Assembly (NCBI GenBank): GCA_003427395.1
Contig: BFEA01000048.1
Location: 486,617 to 530,057, forward strand
Source: Chara braunii
Taxonomy: Eukaryota > Streptophyta > Charophyceae > Charales > Characeae
DNA length: 43,441 nucleotides
Reading direction: 5' to 3'
The position numbers were made by a program, and so were the translations under genes. Below, piece after piece: positions 29,809-39,360 of this stretch. Every line of letters begins with the position of its first letter. Positions within the stretch are counted from its first letter, which is position 1. The notes below the pieces were generated by a model, which had not been told where the DNA came from, ran no database searches, and worked only from the letters and a program-made list of their open reading frames with translations.

Positions 29809-30080
29809 CCCTCTGATTCTGAATTAATATTTGTATCATTATTATTTATTGAACCTTGCCTTTTTGTTGTGGTTGGGAGGGACCATTTAAGAAGGAGGGA
29901 ACTGAGAGAAGGTCAGGTGGAGGAAGGATGGGAGAACGAGGTGCTTCCCTTTTCAACTTCGTATTCTGTCGATTGTCTTCCTTCCTATTGACTTTACCAA
30001 CTTCAGCATATATCAAACGTTGTCTATAATGCAATTCCTTCCCTGCTTCCTGTCAGATCGCTCTCCCTCAGATGGCCAAT
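29809..30080. other. Unassigned stretch behind poly-T
   Basis: About 270 bp that may be the body of a minus-strand retroposed element with its tail at 29782. No coding frame or hairpin module was recognised. Confidence 0.4.
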
Positions 30081-31790
30081 ATGTCGGCGCTTGACTCATG
30101 CAATCGTTTCACTGGCCCGTCTCAGCCTGGTCTGTCAGCACCAATCGACAGTGCCCACAATGAGCTTGGCAATGAAAGCACCAATCAGTGCTAACCATCA
30201 CACCTGCGCACCTTTCAGCGCACCAAAATATATGTACCAGACCCCATCAACTCTCTTAATCAGTGCACCCAGCAGAAACAAATGAGCTCCAGTTAGCACG
30301 CTTGCCAACTTCTTTGCACATCTCAGCTTCTTTGCGTGTGCGTACTAATCAAGGTCCATTAAACAGCGCCCACATTCAGCTCGACGATGAAAACTTCAAT
30401 CCGCGTGAACAGTAGACATTTGGCATAATCTATTTATCTTGATCAGCGCAGATGCGTACCAATCAGCGCGCCAATGTGTGTATATCAATCAAGACCCCAG
30501 TAATCAGCGTCCACAATCAAAAAAGCACCAATCGGCGCACCATTCAGCGCACCAAAATGTACGTCCAACCAGCACACCAGCGCACTATTCCGCGCACCAC
30601 AATGTACGTTTCAATCCAGGTTGCCGATGAAAGTACTAATCAATGCCAATCAGCGCGCCATTCATCGCACCAATGTGTATGTACCCATCCAGGCACCAAT
30701 CATCACCAAACAGCACATTGATGTGTACTCACCAATCACCAATGAGCGTCAACCAGTGTATCATCATCACCAACCAGCGCACCAATGTGTGCTCACCAAC
30801 CACCAATGAGCGCCAACCAGCATACCATCACACTATTCAGCACACCAAAGTATACTTATCAATCCATGCCCCGTCAACGCCCGTAATCAGCTCGCGTCCA
30901 CCAATGTGTTTGGCTTCTAGTCCTCACTGCCCCTGATTTATCCACAATAATCCCGCGTTGAGAACTATTGCTTGTCCATTACCAATACACCTTCATCATC
31001 GTCTCCTTGGAATCCGGCTCCACTCAGCGCTCCAGCACACCAATCATCGCGCTACCATGTGCGTAGCAATGACGCCCCACAATCAGCGCGCCGATGAAGG
31101 CACCAATCGTCATCAGCCAGCGCACCAATTTGTGTTCATCAATCAAGGCCCCGTCAACGCCCGTAATCAGCGCGCCCAGCTGAATCAGATGGGCGGTAAT
31201 GAAATCACCAATGATCTCCAACTAGCGTATCATCACCCCATTCAGCGCACCAAAATGTACGTACTAATCCAGGCCCCGTCAACGCCCGAAATCAGCGCGT
31301 GTCCACACTCATCGCCGATGAAGGCAGCAATGAGCACCAACCAGCGCACCAATGTGTGTACACCAATCAAAGTCCCGTCAGCACCCGTAATCAACATGCC
31401 CAGCTGAAGCAGATGAGCGCCAGCCAGTACGCTTGCCAGCTTCTTTGCACATCTCATACACGGCCCTCAGACCTTGATCCGTTGTCACCTCCGAAATTAT
31501 CCTACTGTAGTCATGATCCACTCCAACATCCTCCAACGCCCATCAGTGTAGCAGCACACCAATCAGCGCACCAAACGTATGTGCTTTAATGACGACCCCA
31601 CCAATCAGCATCCACAATCATCGCGTCGCTGAAATCATCAATGAGATTCAACAAACACGCTAATGTGAACTCACCAGTCAATGTCCCATCAGCACCCGAA
31701 AACCGCGCGCCCAGCTGAAGCATATGATCGCCAACCAGTACTCTTTGCATCAATGTGTACTCACCCGTGAAAGCCCCGTCAGCTGAAATC
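30081..31790. repeat. Degenerate satellite, ACCAATCAGCGCACCAA type
   Basis: Dense repeats of short words such as CACCAATCAGCGCACCAATG and CCCGTCAACGCCCGTAATCAGCGCG. Better-conserved blocks recur: CCCGTCAACGCCCG near 30868, 31149 and 31275; GCCCAGCTGAA.CAGATG at 31175 and 31399; CACGCTTGCCAACTTCTTTGCACATCTCA near 30297 with a close match near 31429. Spacings suggest monomers near 110 bp and units near 220 bp. Several frames are open by chance and encode repetitive hydrophobic peptides on the minus strand; I do not call them genes. Confidence 0.75.
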
Positions 31791-31794
31791 TTTT

Positions 31795-32045
31795 TATTCG
31801 TTGTTTTTGAAGTTTTTTTTAGAACAGGCAATGCAGAAACAGACAAAATTGTGCTGCACAGTCCTCAGTGAGAGTAACGGTACAATGCTGGGAACCGGGT
31901 CCAGCGTCCCATACCTGATCTATGTGTTCAATCAAAAACGTGCTGGAAACCGGGTCCAGCGTCCCATAGCTGATCTGTGTCCAATCCAAAACCTGCTGGA
32001 AACCGGGTCTTGTGCCCCCTACCTGCTCTATGTGTCTCCTCATGG
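31795..32045 (-). other. 3' end of LINE-C with three tandem H1 hairpins
   Basis: H1 occurs three times on the minus strand: 31887-31905, 31942-31960 and a worn copy from 31995. Spacing is 55 and 53 bp. The first two have perfect GCTGG(A)/(T)CCAGC arms followed by GTCCC on the plus strand. H2 and H3 are not evident. An A-rich end (TTCTAAAAAAAACTTC on the minus strand) lies at about 31810-31830. Confidence 0.6.
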
Positions 32046-33110
32046 AGGGAGAAAATTTTCTTCTAAGGCCAATGGGTGAGGGGGGAAGGGGTCTGCAAAC
32101 TCTTGAGCGGGGTGTAGCCTCTCACCAGGATCTATGTTGGTCTAGTCGTGGACGATCAGCTGATAGTCTCTTGTTGTCTCTACCTGGTGTCCTTCAGGTG
32201 GTTGTCCTTCCAGCTGGCAATCCCCAGACCACCTAATCTCAACCACCCACCCTTCTCTCTCCCCTCCCAGCCAGTCTTGACCGAATCGGGAGATAGTCCG
32301 AGTGATGTCTCCCTGGGAGTGCAATCGGTCAAGCTTATCCCTGGCTGCCTTCCACTGAGCTGCAATTTCGTGTTGGAATAACAAACGTAATTGTTCCATG
32401 ACTTCTCCTTCCTCCACCCATGCCCCTTCCACTTCCAAAATGCATCTCTTCCACCAGATAGTCCAAAGAACAGTCCGCCTGCCCAAATGGAACATGTTCT
32501 CTGCGAATGTGGTTTCCCCGGATTGGGGGGTAGTGGCCTAGTAATATGGCCCTCCATTCCCATGGCTATTCTGTATTAGGGACAATGTGATGCCAGATCC
32601 TGTCCCAACTCCTCCATAATAGTACCGATGCTGGGCATTGGAGGAAGATGTGTTCAATTGTCTCCGCACGTTTTCTCCCTGGGTAGCTCTGGAGGCAACT
32701 GTGGCACCATGGTAATGTCCGTCCTTGTTGTTCCAAGCGGGTATGCTCTATCAACCAGTCGTTAGTTGGCAGACATCGATGTGCTATTTGCCACTGGAGG
32801 ACAACAGTCTTTGCGGCTCTGTCCCTGTAGTGCAGGAACCATCGGATTGGTTTGAGCAGACTGCGGTCCACATTGAGATGCCGATACCATCTGTCCTCTA
32901 CTAGTTCGCTCAGTCTTCGCTTAGGACGGAGCATTCGGTAGACTGATTTGGTTTTAAAATTATGTAACATTAGTTGTTTTGTTGTCCCCTGCCTAATCCG
33001 ACCTTCCTGGGACCAACGCCACTCGTCAGGGTCAAAGGGAAGATCCTCAATCGGGGTCGATGGTCGGTACGCTCTCCAGCATCTACCATCATCTTGCTTT
33101 CTCTTCAGGA
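32046..33110 (-). pseudogene. LINE-C, 5'-truncated LINE (zf-RVT only)
   Basis: The open part at 32970-32566 reads KSVYRMLRPKRRL, WQIAHRCLPTNDWLIEHTRLEQ, LPWCHSCLQSYPGRKRAETIEHIF and VLLWRSWDRIWHH, the zf-RVT domain with all key Cys/His. A frame change near 32570 leads to 32495-32142, which ends DWLGGEREGW...QLIVHD. Upstream, DLPFDPDEWRW near 33040 is the last recognisable block, so the copy starts within the ORF2 C-terminal part. Endonuclease and RT are absent, as in ordinary 5' truncation. Confidence 0.88.
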
Positions 33111-33253
33111 CCTAATCAGATTGAATGGAAGGAACGTGTGAGAGTGAAGCCTAAGTTTTTTTTCTTTATTCTGACTGAAAGCAGACAAAGGGATAAATTA
33201 GGGGAAGGTGGGAGCAAGGCAGTTTTGCATGCGTTTGGAAGTGTCAACCAAAG
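33111..33253. other. Junction between LINE-C and hairpin array 1
   Basis: AT-rich DNA with no feature recognised. The LINE-C truncation point lies within it. Confidence 0.4.
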
Positions 33254-33941
33254 CCTGAGCATTGTTTCTACTGTGAATGACTCAGGGCTATGTTTATTTG
33301 ACTGTTTGCTGAAGGACCAGGCATTGTTTCTACTGTGGATGGTCTGGTTGCTATGTTTATTTTATTGTTTTCTAGGGAACCAGACATTGTTTCTACTTTG
33401 AATGGCCTGACTACTCTAGTTAACTTTGAGGGTTTTTGCCTGATTGAAAGGGTTTAAATTATTGTTTTATTCTGAGGGAGGATTTTTGGTCTAAGGCTAA
33501 ACATTGTTTCCATGATGATTGGCTTAGCCTGAAAACCACGCACATAATTTAAACTAAGTATAAAGGAAAGTATTTCATGTATATTTGCATGTGAACTGAC
33601 AGCTGAGCATTGTTTCTACTGTGAATGGTCCAGCGTTAAGCCATATCATTAAGAAGAGAAAAAAGAAAATACAAAGTATAAATGGAAATAGTTTGGGCAA
33701 GTTGAACATTGTTTCTACTGTGAATGGTTCAGTCCCCTGCCCATATTTGCTTTTTCTTTTGAAAACAAAGTCAGAGAAATACTAAATCTTGGGATATTAA
33801 ACAGCTCAGGGCGGCTAGGCATTGTTTCCATGGCGAATGACCTAGTCATCTGCCCAAGAGAAAAAAGAAGTAGTTGTGCAACCTGTTCGTGTATATCATA
33901 AAGACAAGTTGGGCATTGTTTCCATGACGAATGATCCAACT
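33254..33941. other. Hairpin array 1: eight hairpins with a conserved core
   Basis: Cores of 23 nt start with RCATTGTTTCYA and end with AATGRY (one ends ATTGGC), at 33259-33281, 33321-33343, 33384-33406, 33501-33523, 33607-33629, 33706-33728, 33819-33841 and 33913-33935. CATT and AATG inside the core can pair, leaving a 12-nt loop and one unpaired purine. Each core is flanked by arms that pair with each other although the sequence changes: CCTGA/TCAGG, ACCAG/CTGGT, ACCAG/CTGAC, AGGCTAA/TTAGCCT, GCTGA/CCAGC, GTTGA/TCAGT, GCTAG/CTAGT, AGTTGG/CCAACT. By hand count 37 of 40 innermost arm positions pair (34 Watson-Crick, 3 G-T). Hairpin starts are 62 to 115 bp apart. No coding frame crosses the array. 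Strand of function is undetermined. Confidence 0.75.
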
Positions 33942-34237
33942 CTATGTCTTACGTAAGATGGGTATAAGAATTCAAGAACGTGAAGATTCACGGACTATTT
34001 ATATGGAATGAACTTGGGAGGGTGAGAGTACTTACATTCGTGGTTTGGTTTGCATGTGACTGGATGGGATGACTAGTTTGTTTGGGTTTCATTAATATAG
34101 GTAGTTGTTGTAGCTGCTCGCCACGTGCTAGAGCTATAGGAGTTAGTGTCGATTCCTGCATTTTCTGTAATAACGTTTTTTTTATTTAGGTCAATTCCTG
34201 CATTTTCTGAGATCTTTTCTTATACTTGGCTTTGTAT
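33942..34237. other. Spacer between the hairpin arrays with a short direct repeat
   Basis: ATTCCTGCATTTTCTG occurs twice (near 34155 and 34194). No core of either array is present and no gene is visible. Confidence 0.5.
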
Positions 34238-34998
34238 AAATCTTGGCGAGCTACTTTTCCTACGGGAAGCGCTGCCGAAATTTCTACAAATCCCAGAAGT
34301 AAGTCAACTTTTGACTTGTTAGATTTCCACTTGTCTTTTCCATATATAGATTAGTATAAATATGGAAAGTCTCATTTTCTAGAGGGAGTGCTGCCCAAAT
34401 TTTTACTAATTCAGGGAGTTAGACAAAATTGGACTCTGAGAAGTCAAAGTTATTCTCAAATTCTAGACTTCGCTTTGTATAAAATTTTGGAATAGCACTT
34501 TTCTAGAGGAAGTGCTGCCGAAATTTCTACAAAATTAAGGAGTTAGTTAAATTCAGTCTAAAGTTGAGCACAAGCTATTGTTCGAGTTCATATCTGACTG
34601 AGTAATAAATCTGGGAAGTCTCCNTTTCTAAAGGGAATGCTGCCNAAATTTCTACTAATTCANAGAGTTAGACAAAATTCGACTTTCCNGAATTAGAGAT
34701 TAATTCTGCTTTCATATCTGACTTAGTATAAATCTGGGAAGTCTCCCTTTCTAAAGGGAGTGCTGCCCAAATTTCTACTAATTCANTCATAATTAGAGAT
34801 TAATTCTGCTTTCATATCTGACTTAGTATAAATCTGGGAAGTCTCCCTTTCTAAAGGGAGTGCTGCCCAAATTTCTACTAAATCAGAGAGTTAGACAGAA
34901 TTTGACTTTCCAGAGTTAGAGATTATTTCTCCTCTCATATCTCGGCTTATATAAATTATGAAAAGACATTTTTCCTACGGGAAGCGCTGCCGAAATTT
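34238..34998. repeat. Hairpin array 2: seven two-stem units on a 123-bp period
   Basis: Units of 45-46 nt start at 34238, 34358, 34482, 34607, 34730, 34830 and 34953 (spacing 120-125 bp, once 100). Outer stem P1 pairs the AAATCTGGG-type arm with the CCCAAATTT-type arm; unit 3 is a perfect 9-bp AAATTTTGG/CCGAAATTT, unit 1 pairs 9 of 10. Inner stem P2 is CTCCCTT/AAGGGAG in units 5 and 6, AGCACTT/AAGTGCT in unit 3 and CTT..CC/GGGAAG in units 1 and 7. GTGCTGCC or GCGCTGCC joins P2 to P1. Spacers between units are far more variable. Not recognised as any known RNA or transposon. Confidence 0.75.
34691..34880. repeat. Exact 90-bp tandem duplication in array 2
   Basis: 34691-34780 and 34791-34880 read identically, from AATTAGAGATTAATTCTGC to ATTTCTACTA, with a 100-bp period. 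This is the most recent amplification step in the array, or a local assembly artefact near ambiguous bases. Confidence 0.8.
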
Positions 34999-35153
34999 TC
35001 TTAGTTTAGAGGAGATAGATTATATTTTGATAGGTGATTCAGGCGATCCACCCAGAATAGGGGAGATTTTGCAGTTGGTCTACCTTCAACTTAAACACTG
35101 ACTTAAAAGTAGACTTAGATTTAGTTAATAAGGAAGTTTGAGTGAGGATGTAT

Positions 35154-35174
35154 TATGGAGTTGTATTCTCCATA
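35154..35174. repeat. Perfect 7-bp inverted repeat
   Basis: TATGGAG and CTCCATA around a 7-nt loop. Confidence 0.6.
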
Positions 35175-35260
35175 CACTTATGATCCTAGCTGGGGATTGG
35201 TCTGCCGTGTGTTACAGGTCCTTTTGATCATTTGATCCAAGTTCAGGGCTAGATCCAGCT

Positions 35261-35300
35261 TGATCCCTTGAGGATCACTTACTGTTATCACTGATAACAG
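35261..35300. repeat. Two adjacent perfect hairpins
   Basis: TGATCC/GGATCA (35261-35277, 5-nt loop) and CTGTTATC/GATAACAG (35282-35300, 3-nt loop) follow each other with 4 nt between. Both arms are perfect. Confidence 0.65.
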
Positions 35301-35992
35301 GTCGGTTGCCGATTCGTCGGTCTACGACTCAATTTCAACTCTCCCTCTACACTCAACCTAAAAGGCCTTAGCCCTGGTGATTTCGTTGTTTTATTAAGGT
35401 TTCACCTGGACTTTTATTGAATGACCATTTAACAAAGGTGCTGAGTATTTAATTAAGGTTGGTTGGACAGGAGGTTTGAGGCTTGCATGACTAAAGCGAG
35501 GGGTATGAGTGTCGAAGGTGGTTGGGGTTGACTCCGTGTAGTGTGTGGGCTGTTGATTTGATTCGTTGATGTGATGGCAGGTATGTGCTGTGAATCAGAT
35601 TCTGGATTTGGTTGGCTACGATCACACATATACTTATTATTGTGAGAGACCCCAGCGAAACCATGAGAAGTGATCGTCACATATTTAACCTTTATGTATA
35701 TATACATGGGTATACTTGGGATGAATGTCTGCATGGGTTGAAGAGCCCCCACATTAGAGTCCGCTCAGAAGCTGAGACTGAGGGGCTTAGGGGAGGTCTC
35801 TCCTTTTATTATTGTCTCTTGCTTTTTGATGATTTTCTTAGTCGGACGTTTGGTCCTGGGCCGGGATTCGAGGTCCTTGTCCAGGACATCCCAAGCGCTA
35901 GGCTCTGCAGGGGAGGGGTTTTCCCTCGCGAAGAGCCTATTTGATTTACCGAGCGAGACACTCAGGTCGAGAGCCTAAGGTACAGCGGCGGC
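35301..35992. other. Non-coding stretch, no gene recognised
   Basis: Mixed DNA with GTCCT/AGGAC (near 35873) as a minor inverted repeat. Open frames here are short and carry no motif. Confidence 0.5.
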
Positions 35993-36072
35993 TGCACGAC
36001 TTTTCCTTCAACCGTGCAATGTCGTGAAGGGTTAGGCCCTCACGACACTTCAAGTCTGACACTTGAGTGTCA
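35993..36072. repeat. Cluster of three inverted repeats with competing arms
   Basis: TGCACG/CGTGCA (35993-36018), GTCGTGA/TCACGAC with inner GGG/CCC (36021-36046), and TGACACT/AGTGTCA (36057-36072). GTCGTG at 36021-36026 could pair with CACGAC at either 35995-36000 or 36041-36046. Confidence 0.6.
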
Positions 36073-37363
36073 TAAGCGGTACTCGGATCCATGAGGGACC
36101 GTTTGATTATGGGCACTACATAGTACGTCATCGTTGCGACTGCTTGCGTATGCCTGCATTGCAAATCGATGTGAATATGCCCTGCGTCCACGCGGTTTTA
36201 TACTAAGTTCAGCGCGCGACACCTATCCGATTTCCGCATTGGGAAGTTATGGGTTGGCTACCGAGGGGCTAAGAGCGTTGTCGCGTTGTTGGTATTGTGT
36301 CGTTTCGTATATATGTTGTTTTGTGTGTATGTGTGTTCGTAAAGTGGAGTGCGTGTGGTGTGTGGGATGCGTCCTAGTCGACCGACGATGAGTCGCGCTT
36401 GGGACCTCAGCCCCCCCCAAGATGTCGGTTCGCGTGCGGGTCTGGTAGAGGCGTATTACCGCGCGTACCCCCTATGCTACAGCGAACGAGAAACGCCCTC
36501 GGCTGGTCCACCTCTGCGATTGCAACTGATTAGCTTTCGTACTGTGGANTGGTAGCTCGGCGGGGATACGNCCACCGAAGGGAGGTGACANCTCCCGTAA
36601 GGTGTAGGTAAGTCGTGCCTCGCGTAGGCCCTATCCTGTCNTAGGGGCTCGCGAGAGGTATGGCTGGCGCACCCGGCCGGAGCGGCTTGTGGAAGCTCCA
36701 TGTATATTGCGACGAAGGGTTCTAAAAACCAACTCCTGCGTGACGCGGCCGGGAGGGTCCCGCGCTGCCCCCGTGCGGTGCCGGACCGATGCGCCCGACA
36801 ACGTGGCAAGGTGTGTACCGCACGGAGGCGTGAGGAGGGGGAGAGTAAGTGAGTGGTTGGCGAGACGAGGAGGAAGCCTGGCAGGGGTGAAAGAAGGGAA
36901 GGGCAGTAGGAGAGGAAGATCACGGCCAGCAAGAGAAACAGAGGCAAGGGGGGAGGAAGGAGGGAGGAGAAGGGAGGTCATGCACCTAGATTGTAGGTAG
37001 CGAAAGAAGGAGGGACACGTGAAAACACGTGGAAACTATGTTCAGCGAAAGAAGAACACATGGATTTTGCGTTCAATAGGCGGTGCCCCGAATCCACTGG
37101 GGGGCCTAAGGAGGGAGTGTCTCCACCAACAGCAGGCTACTATCACAGACCATCGAATTGGGAGCAGCAGGCAGCGGAAGAGCGAACAGCCCCCGGACGG
37201 GATCCCCCACCGCCATCCAAAGGCTAGAACCCAATTCCCATCCTATCCCCTTCCACCACTCCGATACCGTGTCGGGGGGCAGATGCTTGACAACACGTGA
37301 CGCATCTGATGTTACCGATATCGCGCCCTGCGAGTACAAAACCAATCAATCAATTTTAACATC
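36073..37363. other. Gene-free stretch upstream of LINE-D
   Basis: Composition shifts from AT-rich to GC-rich going right. Ambiguous bases at 36549, 36571, 36591 and 36641. A purine-rich run (GGGAGGAAGGAGGGAGG, near 36950) lies before LINE-D. Sequence from about 36960 to 37363 may be LINE-D 5' UTR, but no landmark proves it. Confidence 0.45.
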
Positions 37364-38302
37364 GTGAGCGGCAGAGGAAAGCCGCGTTATCAGCGAGTTC
37401 ATAGGAAGATGGAGTCTATGCTAACGTACAAGGGGATTGCTAGACATCTGGCCCAAAACCATCTTGGGGGAACACGGGAAGGGGGCGAAAAGAGACAAGA
37501 TCAACAGAACCCACCAGGACAGATACAGGAAATCTGTATGGAGACAGCATCAGAGAGTATACTGAAGAGTGCACACCAACCACAGGAAAGGGGGAAGGGA
37601 GTAGAGGCTGGGGGGGGGAGAGTGGAGATTGGGGGGGGGAGCACATCCACCTCGTCCACCCAGGGCTTGAACAAAACATGGGCGAAAAGGGTGGCGAGCT
37701 CGCTCCCTCAGGAAACCATCTCAATCCAACGCAGGAAGGAAGGAGTGGGAATGGCAACACAGGAGGAGTGGAAAATTCCTCTGAGGAATCTGACAACAGC
37801 CAGTGCACTCTTCCTGTCCCGTTTGCTGGCCCCTTCCGAAAACAGAATTATTAATCAGGGCGGCAAAACCACCATGGTTAGAGCCCTCCCGGGGGAGGGA
37901 GTCAAAACTCGAGCTGCCTTATTCACCAGACACGCTAGTAACTGGACCTTTCACGACGAGGAAGCCTTCAAATCCACGAATGATAAAGTAGGCTGGATCA
38001 GAAATCGCTTAGCCGCATTCAAAGGATCTTCAGAGAATGCACGCGATCACTTTCTAATCCAGCCTGCTTCATCTGCAGTTATCACTGTCATCTGTGTTTC
38101 TGCGTCCGATAAGAAGATAATGGATAGCTGGAAGTCACTTCGCTGTGAAAGATCAGAGGTACGTATTCACCCCTGGGGCCCCCCAAAACCACAGAGACCA
38201 GAGGAAGGGAGGGAGCAAATGATGAGGGAATCCTTTTGGGTCGAACTTCGTCACATCCCGATTGAAATACAAGCAGCCTTCCTTCAGGATTTTGCAGTAT
38301 GA
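37364..38302 (+). pseudogene. LINE-D ORF1, N-terminal and gag-like core
   Basis: Open for 312 codons. RVHRKMESMLTYKGIARHLA matches the LINE-B N-terminal block; NWTFHDEEAFKSTNDKVGW, FLIQPASSAVITVICV, SEVRIHPWGPP and FWVELRHIPIEIQAAFLQDF match its gag core. The frame is lost near 38285 by a small deletion; the next frame continues DVVDFIDPLHPH, RDDYLMLAINLADG and IDDVIPFQVGG to 38474. Start taken at the codon that opens just before the aligned block. Confidence 0.88.
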
Positions 38303-39020
38303 TGTGGTTGACTTTATCGACCCCCTCCACCCCCATGTGGCATGCAGAGATGATTATCTTATGTTAGCCATCAACCTAGCAGACGGACAAGTTTTTTCGA
38401 TTGATGACGTGATCCCCTTTCAGGTAGGAGGAAGAAAATACCCCATCCACACCGCCCATAAGCACCGGCCCTGATGTTTCACGTGCCAGGCATACGGGCA
38501 TTTGTATACCGAGACAGCCTTCGCCCGTCACCCGTCACGCTCGGTACGGCCCACGAGGTGTTTAAGAAAGGATCCCTTTTACGAATCACGGTGGCGCACG
38601 GTTGACCCTGGCCACGAAGGATGGGTGTTCATCGATGCGCCCGAAAACAAGGAAGGGGAAGTGATCGGATGGTCATGGGAAGGGCAAGGCGAGCCTCAGC
38701 AGGACACTCAACCACCCGCAACATGGGGCCCCCCCAAATCCCTGGAGTCTCATCTGGGGCGGGCCCCCTCAAAAGTACGATCACACGAAAAGTGGGTGGT
38801 AGTTGGAAAAAGGAGAACGGAGCAGGTGCACAGCTTGATAAAGAAAGCTAGTGGTGGTGGATGCATTAACGAAAATCGTTTTGCCTTCCTGGATACTGAG
38901 TTACGTGAATCAAATTTGGACAAACAGAAAAAGGAACCAGAGTCAACTTCCCAACAGGGGACAAGCGATAACAAAAAAAAAGAAGAAGAAGGAGAGAACA
39001 AAGAAAAAGAGGTGGAAGGA
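38303..39020 (+). pseudogene. LINE-D ORF1, knuckle and C-terminal linker
   Basis: Continues in the shifted frame: RP, TGA (38472-38474, Trp in the other copies), CFTCQAYGHLYTETAF. The knuckle keeps Cys, Cys and His but the last Cys is Phe (38520-38522). TVDPGHEGWVFIDAPEN and ATWGPPKSLESH match LINE-B and LINE-E. A Lys/Glu-rich tail follows until the deletion junction. Confidence 0.8.
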
Positions 39021-39029
39021 GACCAGGGA

Positions 39030-39360
39030 AGATATAGCACAGGCATATTCACAGCATCTCACTACCACCATCCAAAATGTCAAAGACCAACTTCTGCAAT
39101 ACACGCTACATAGATGGCAAGGGATTAGAATCCGGGGAAAAATGGCTAGATTTACCTAGGAAGCTACTATGGATACCCATTTTTTTTCCATGGTCACCAC
39201 GCGTGCTCGCCAGACGGTCATCGAAGCACTCTTTTGCCCGGACAATGGGGACATCATAACTACTGACACGGCACATTTAACACTAATTACAAGGACCTTC
39301 TTCAAGCAGCTTTACATGTCCCAGATCCCGCCCTCGCAATAGGACAGAAGGGACAAGGAA
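39030..39360 (+). pseudogene. LINE-D remnant of EN-RT linker
   Basis: AQAYSQHLTTTIQNVKDQLL, then YTLHRWQGIRIRGKMARF aligns with LINE-A FKEYRWQGARIRGKLNK, and TTRARQTVIEAL and RTFFKQLY with later linker blocks. It is in the same frame as the RT, with TAG at 39157 and 39340. Its join to ORF1 without an endonuclease marks the deletion. Confidence 0.75.

Noticed and set aside
30452-31846. Several 60-150-codon open frames on both strands
   Set aside because: They follow the satellite's repeat pattern and overlap on opposite strands. No domain or consistent start is seen.
33254-33941. CRISPR array
   Set aside because: Repeats have unequal spacing and variable arms, no cas genes are near, and the setting is eukaryotic.
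34238-34998. Hammerhead or twister ribozyme
   Set aside because: The hammerhead core (CTGATGA with GAAA) and the twister conserved loops are not present in the units or the array 1 hairpins.
33254-34998. snoRNA cluster
   Set aside because: No paired C (RTGATGA) and D (CTGA) boxes or H/ACA boxes at proper spacing, and the hairpins are too short for H/ACA.
36477-36981. Minus-strand Pro/Leu/Ser-rich frames
   Set aside because: Overlapping frames in GC-rich sequence interrupted by ambiguous bases, with no motif.
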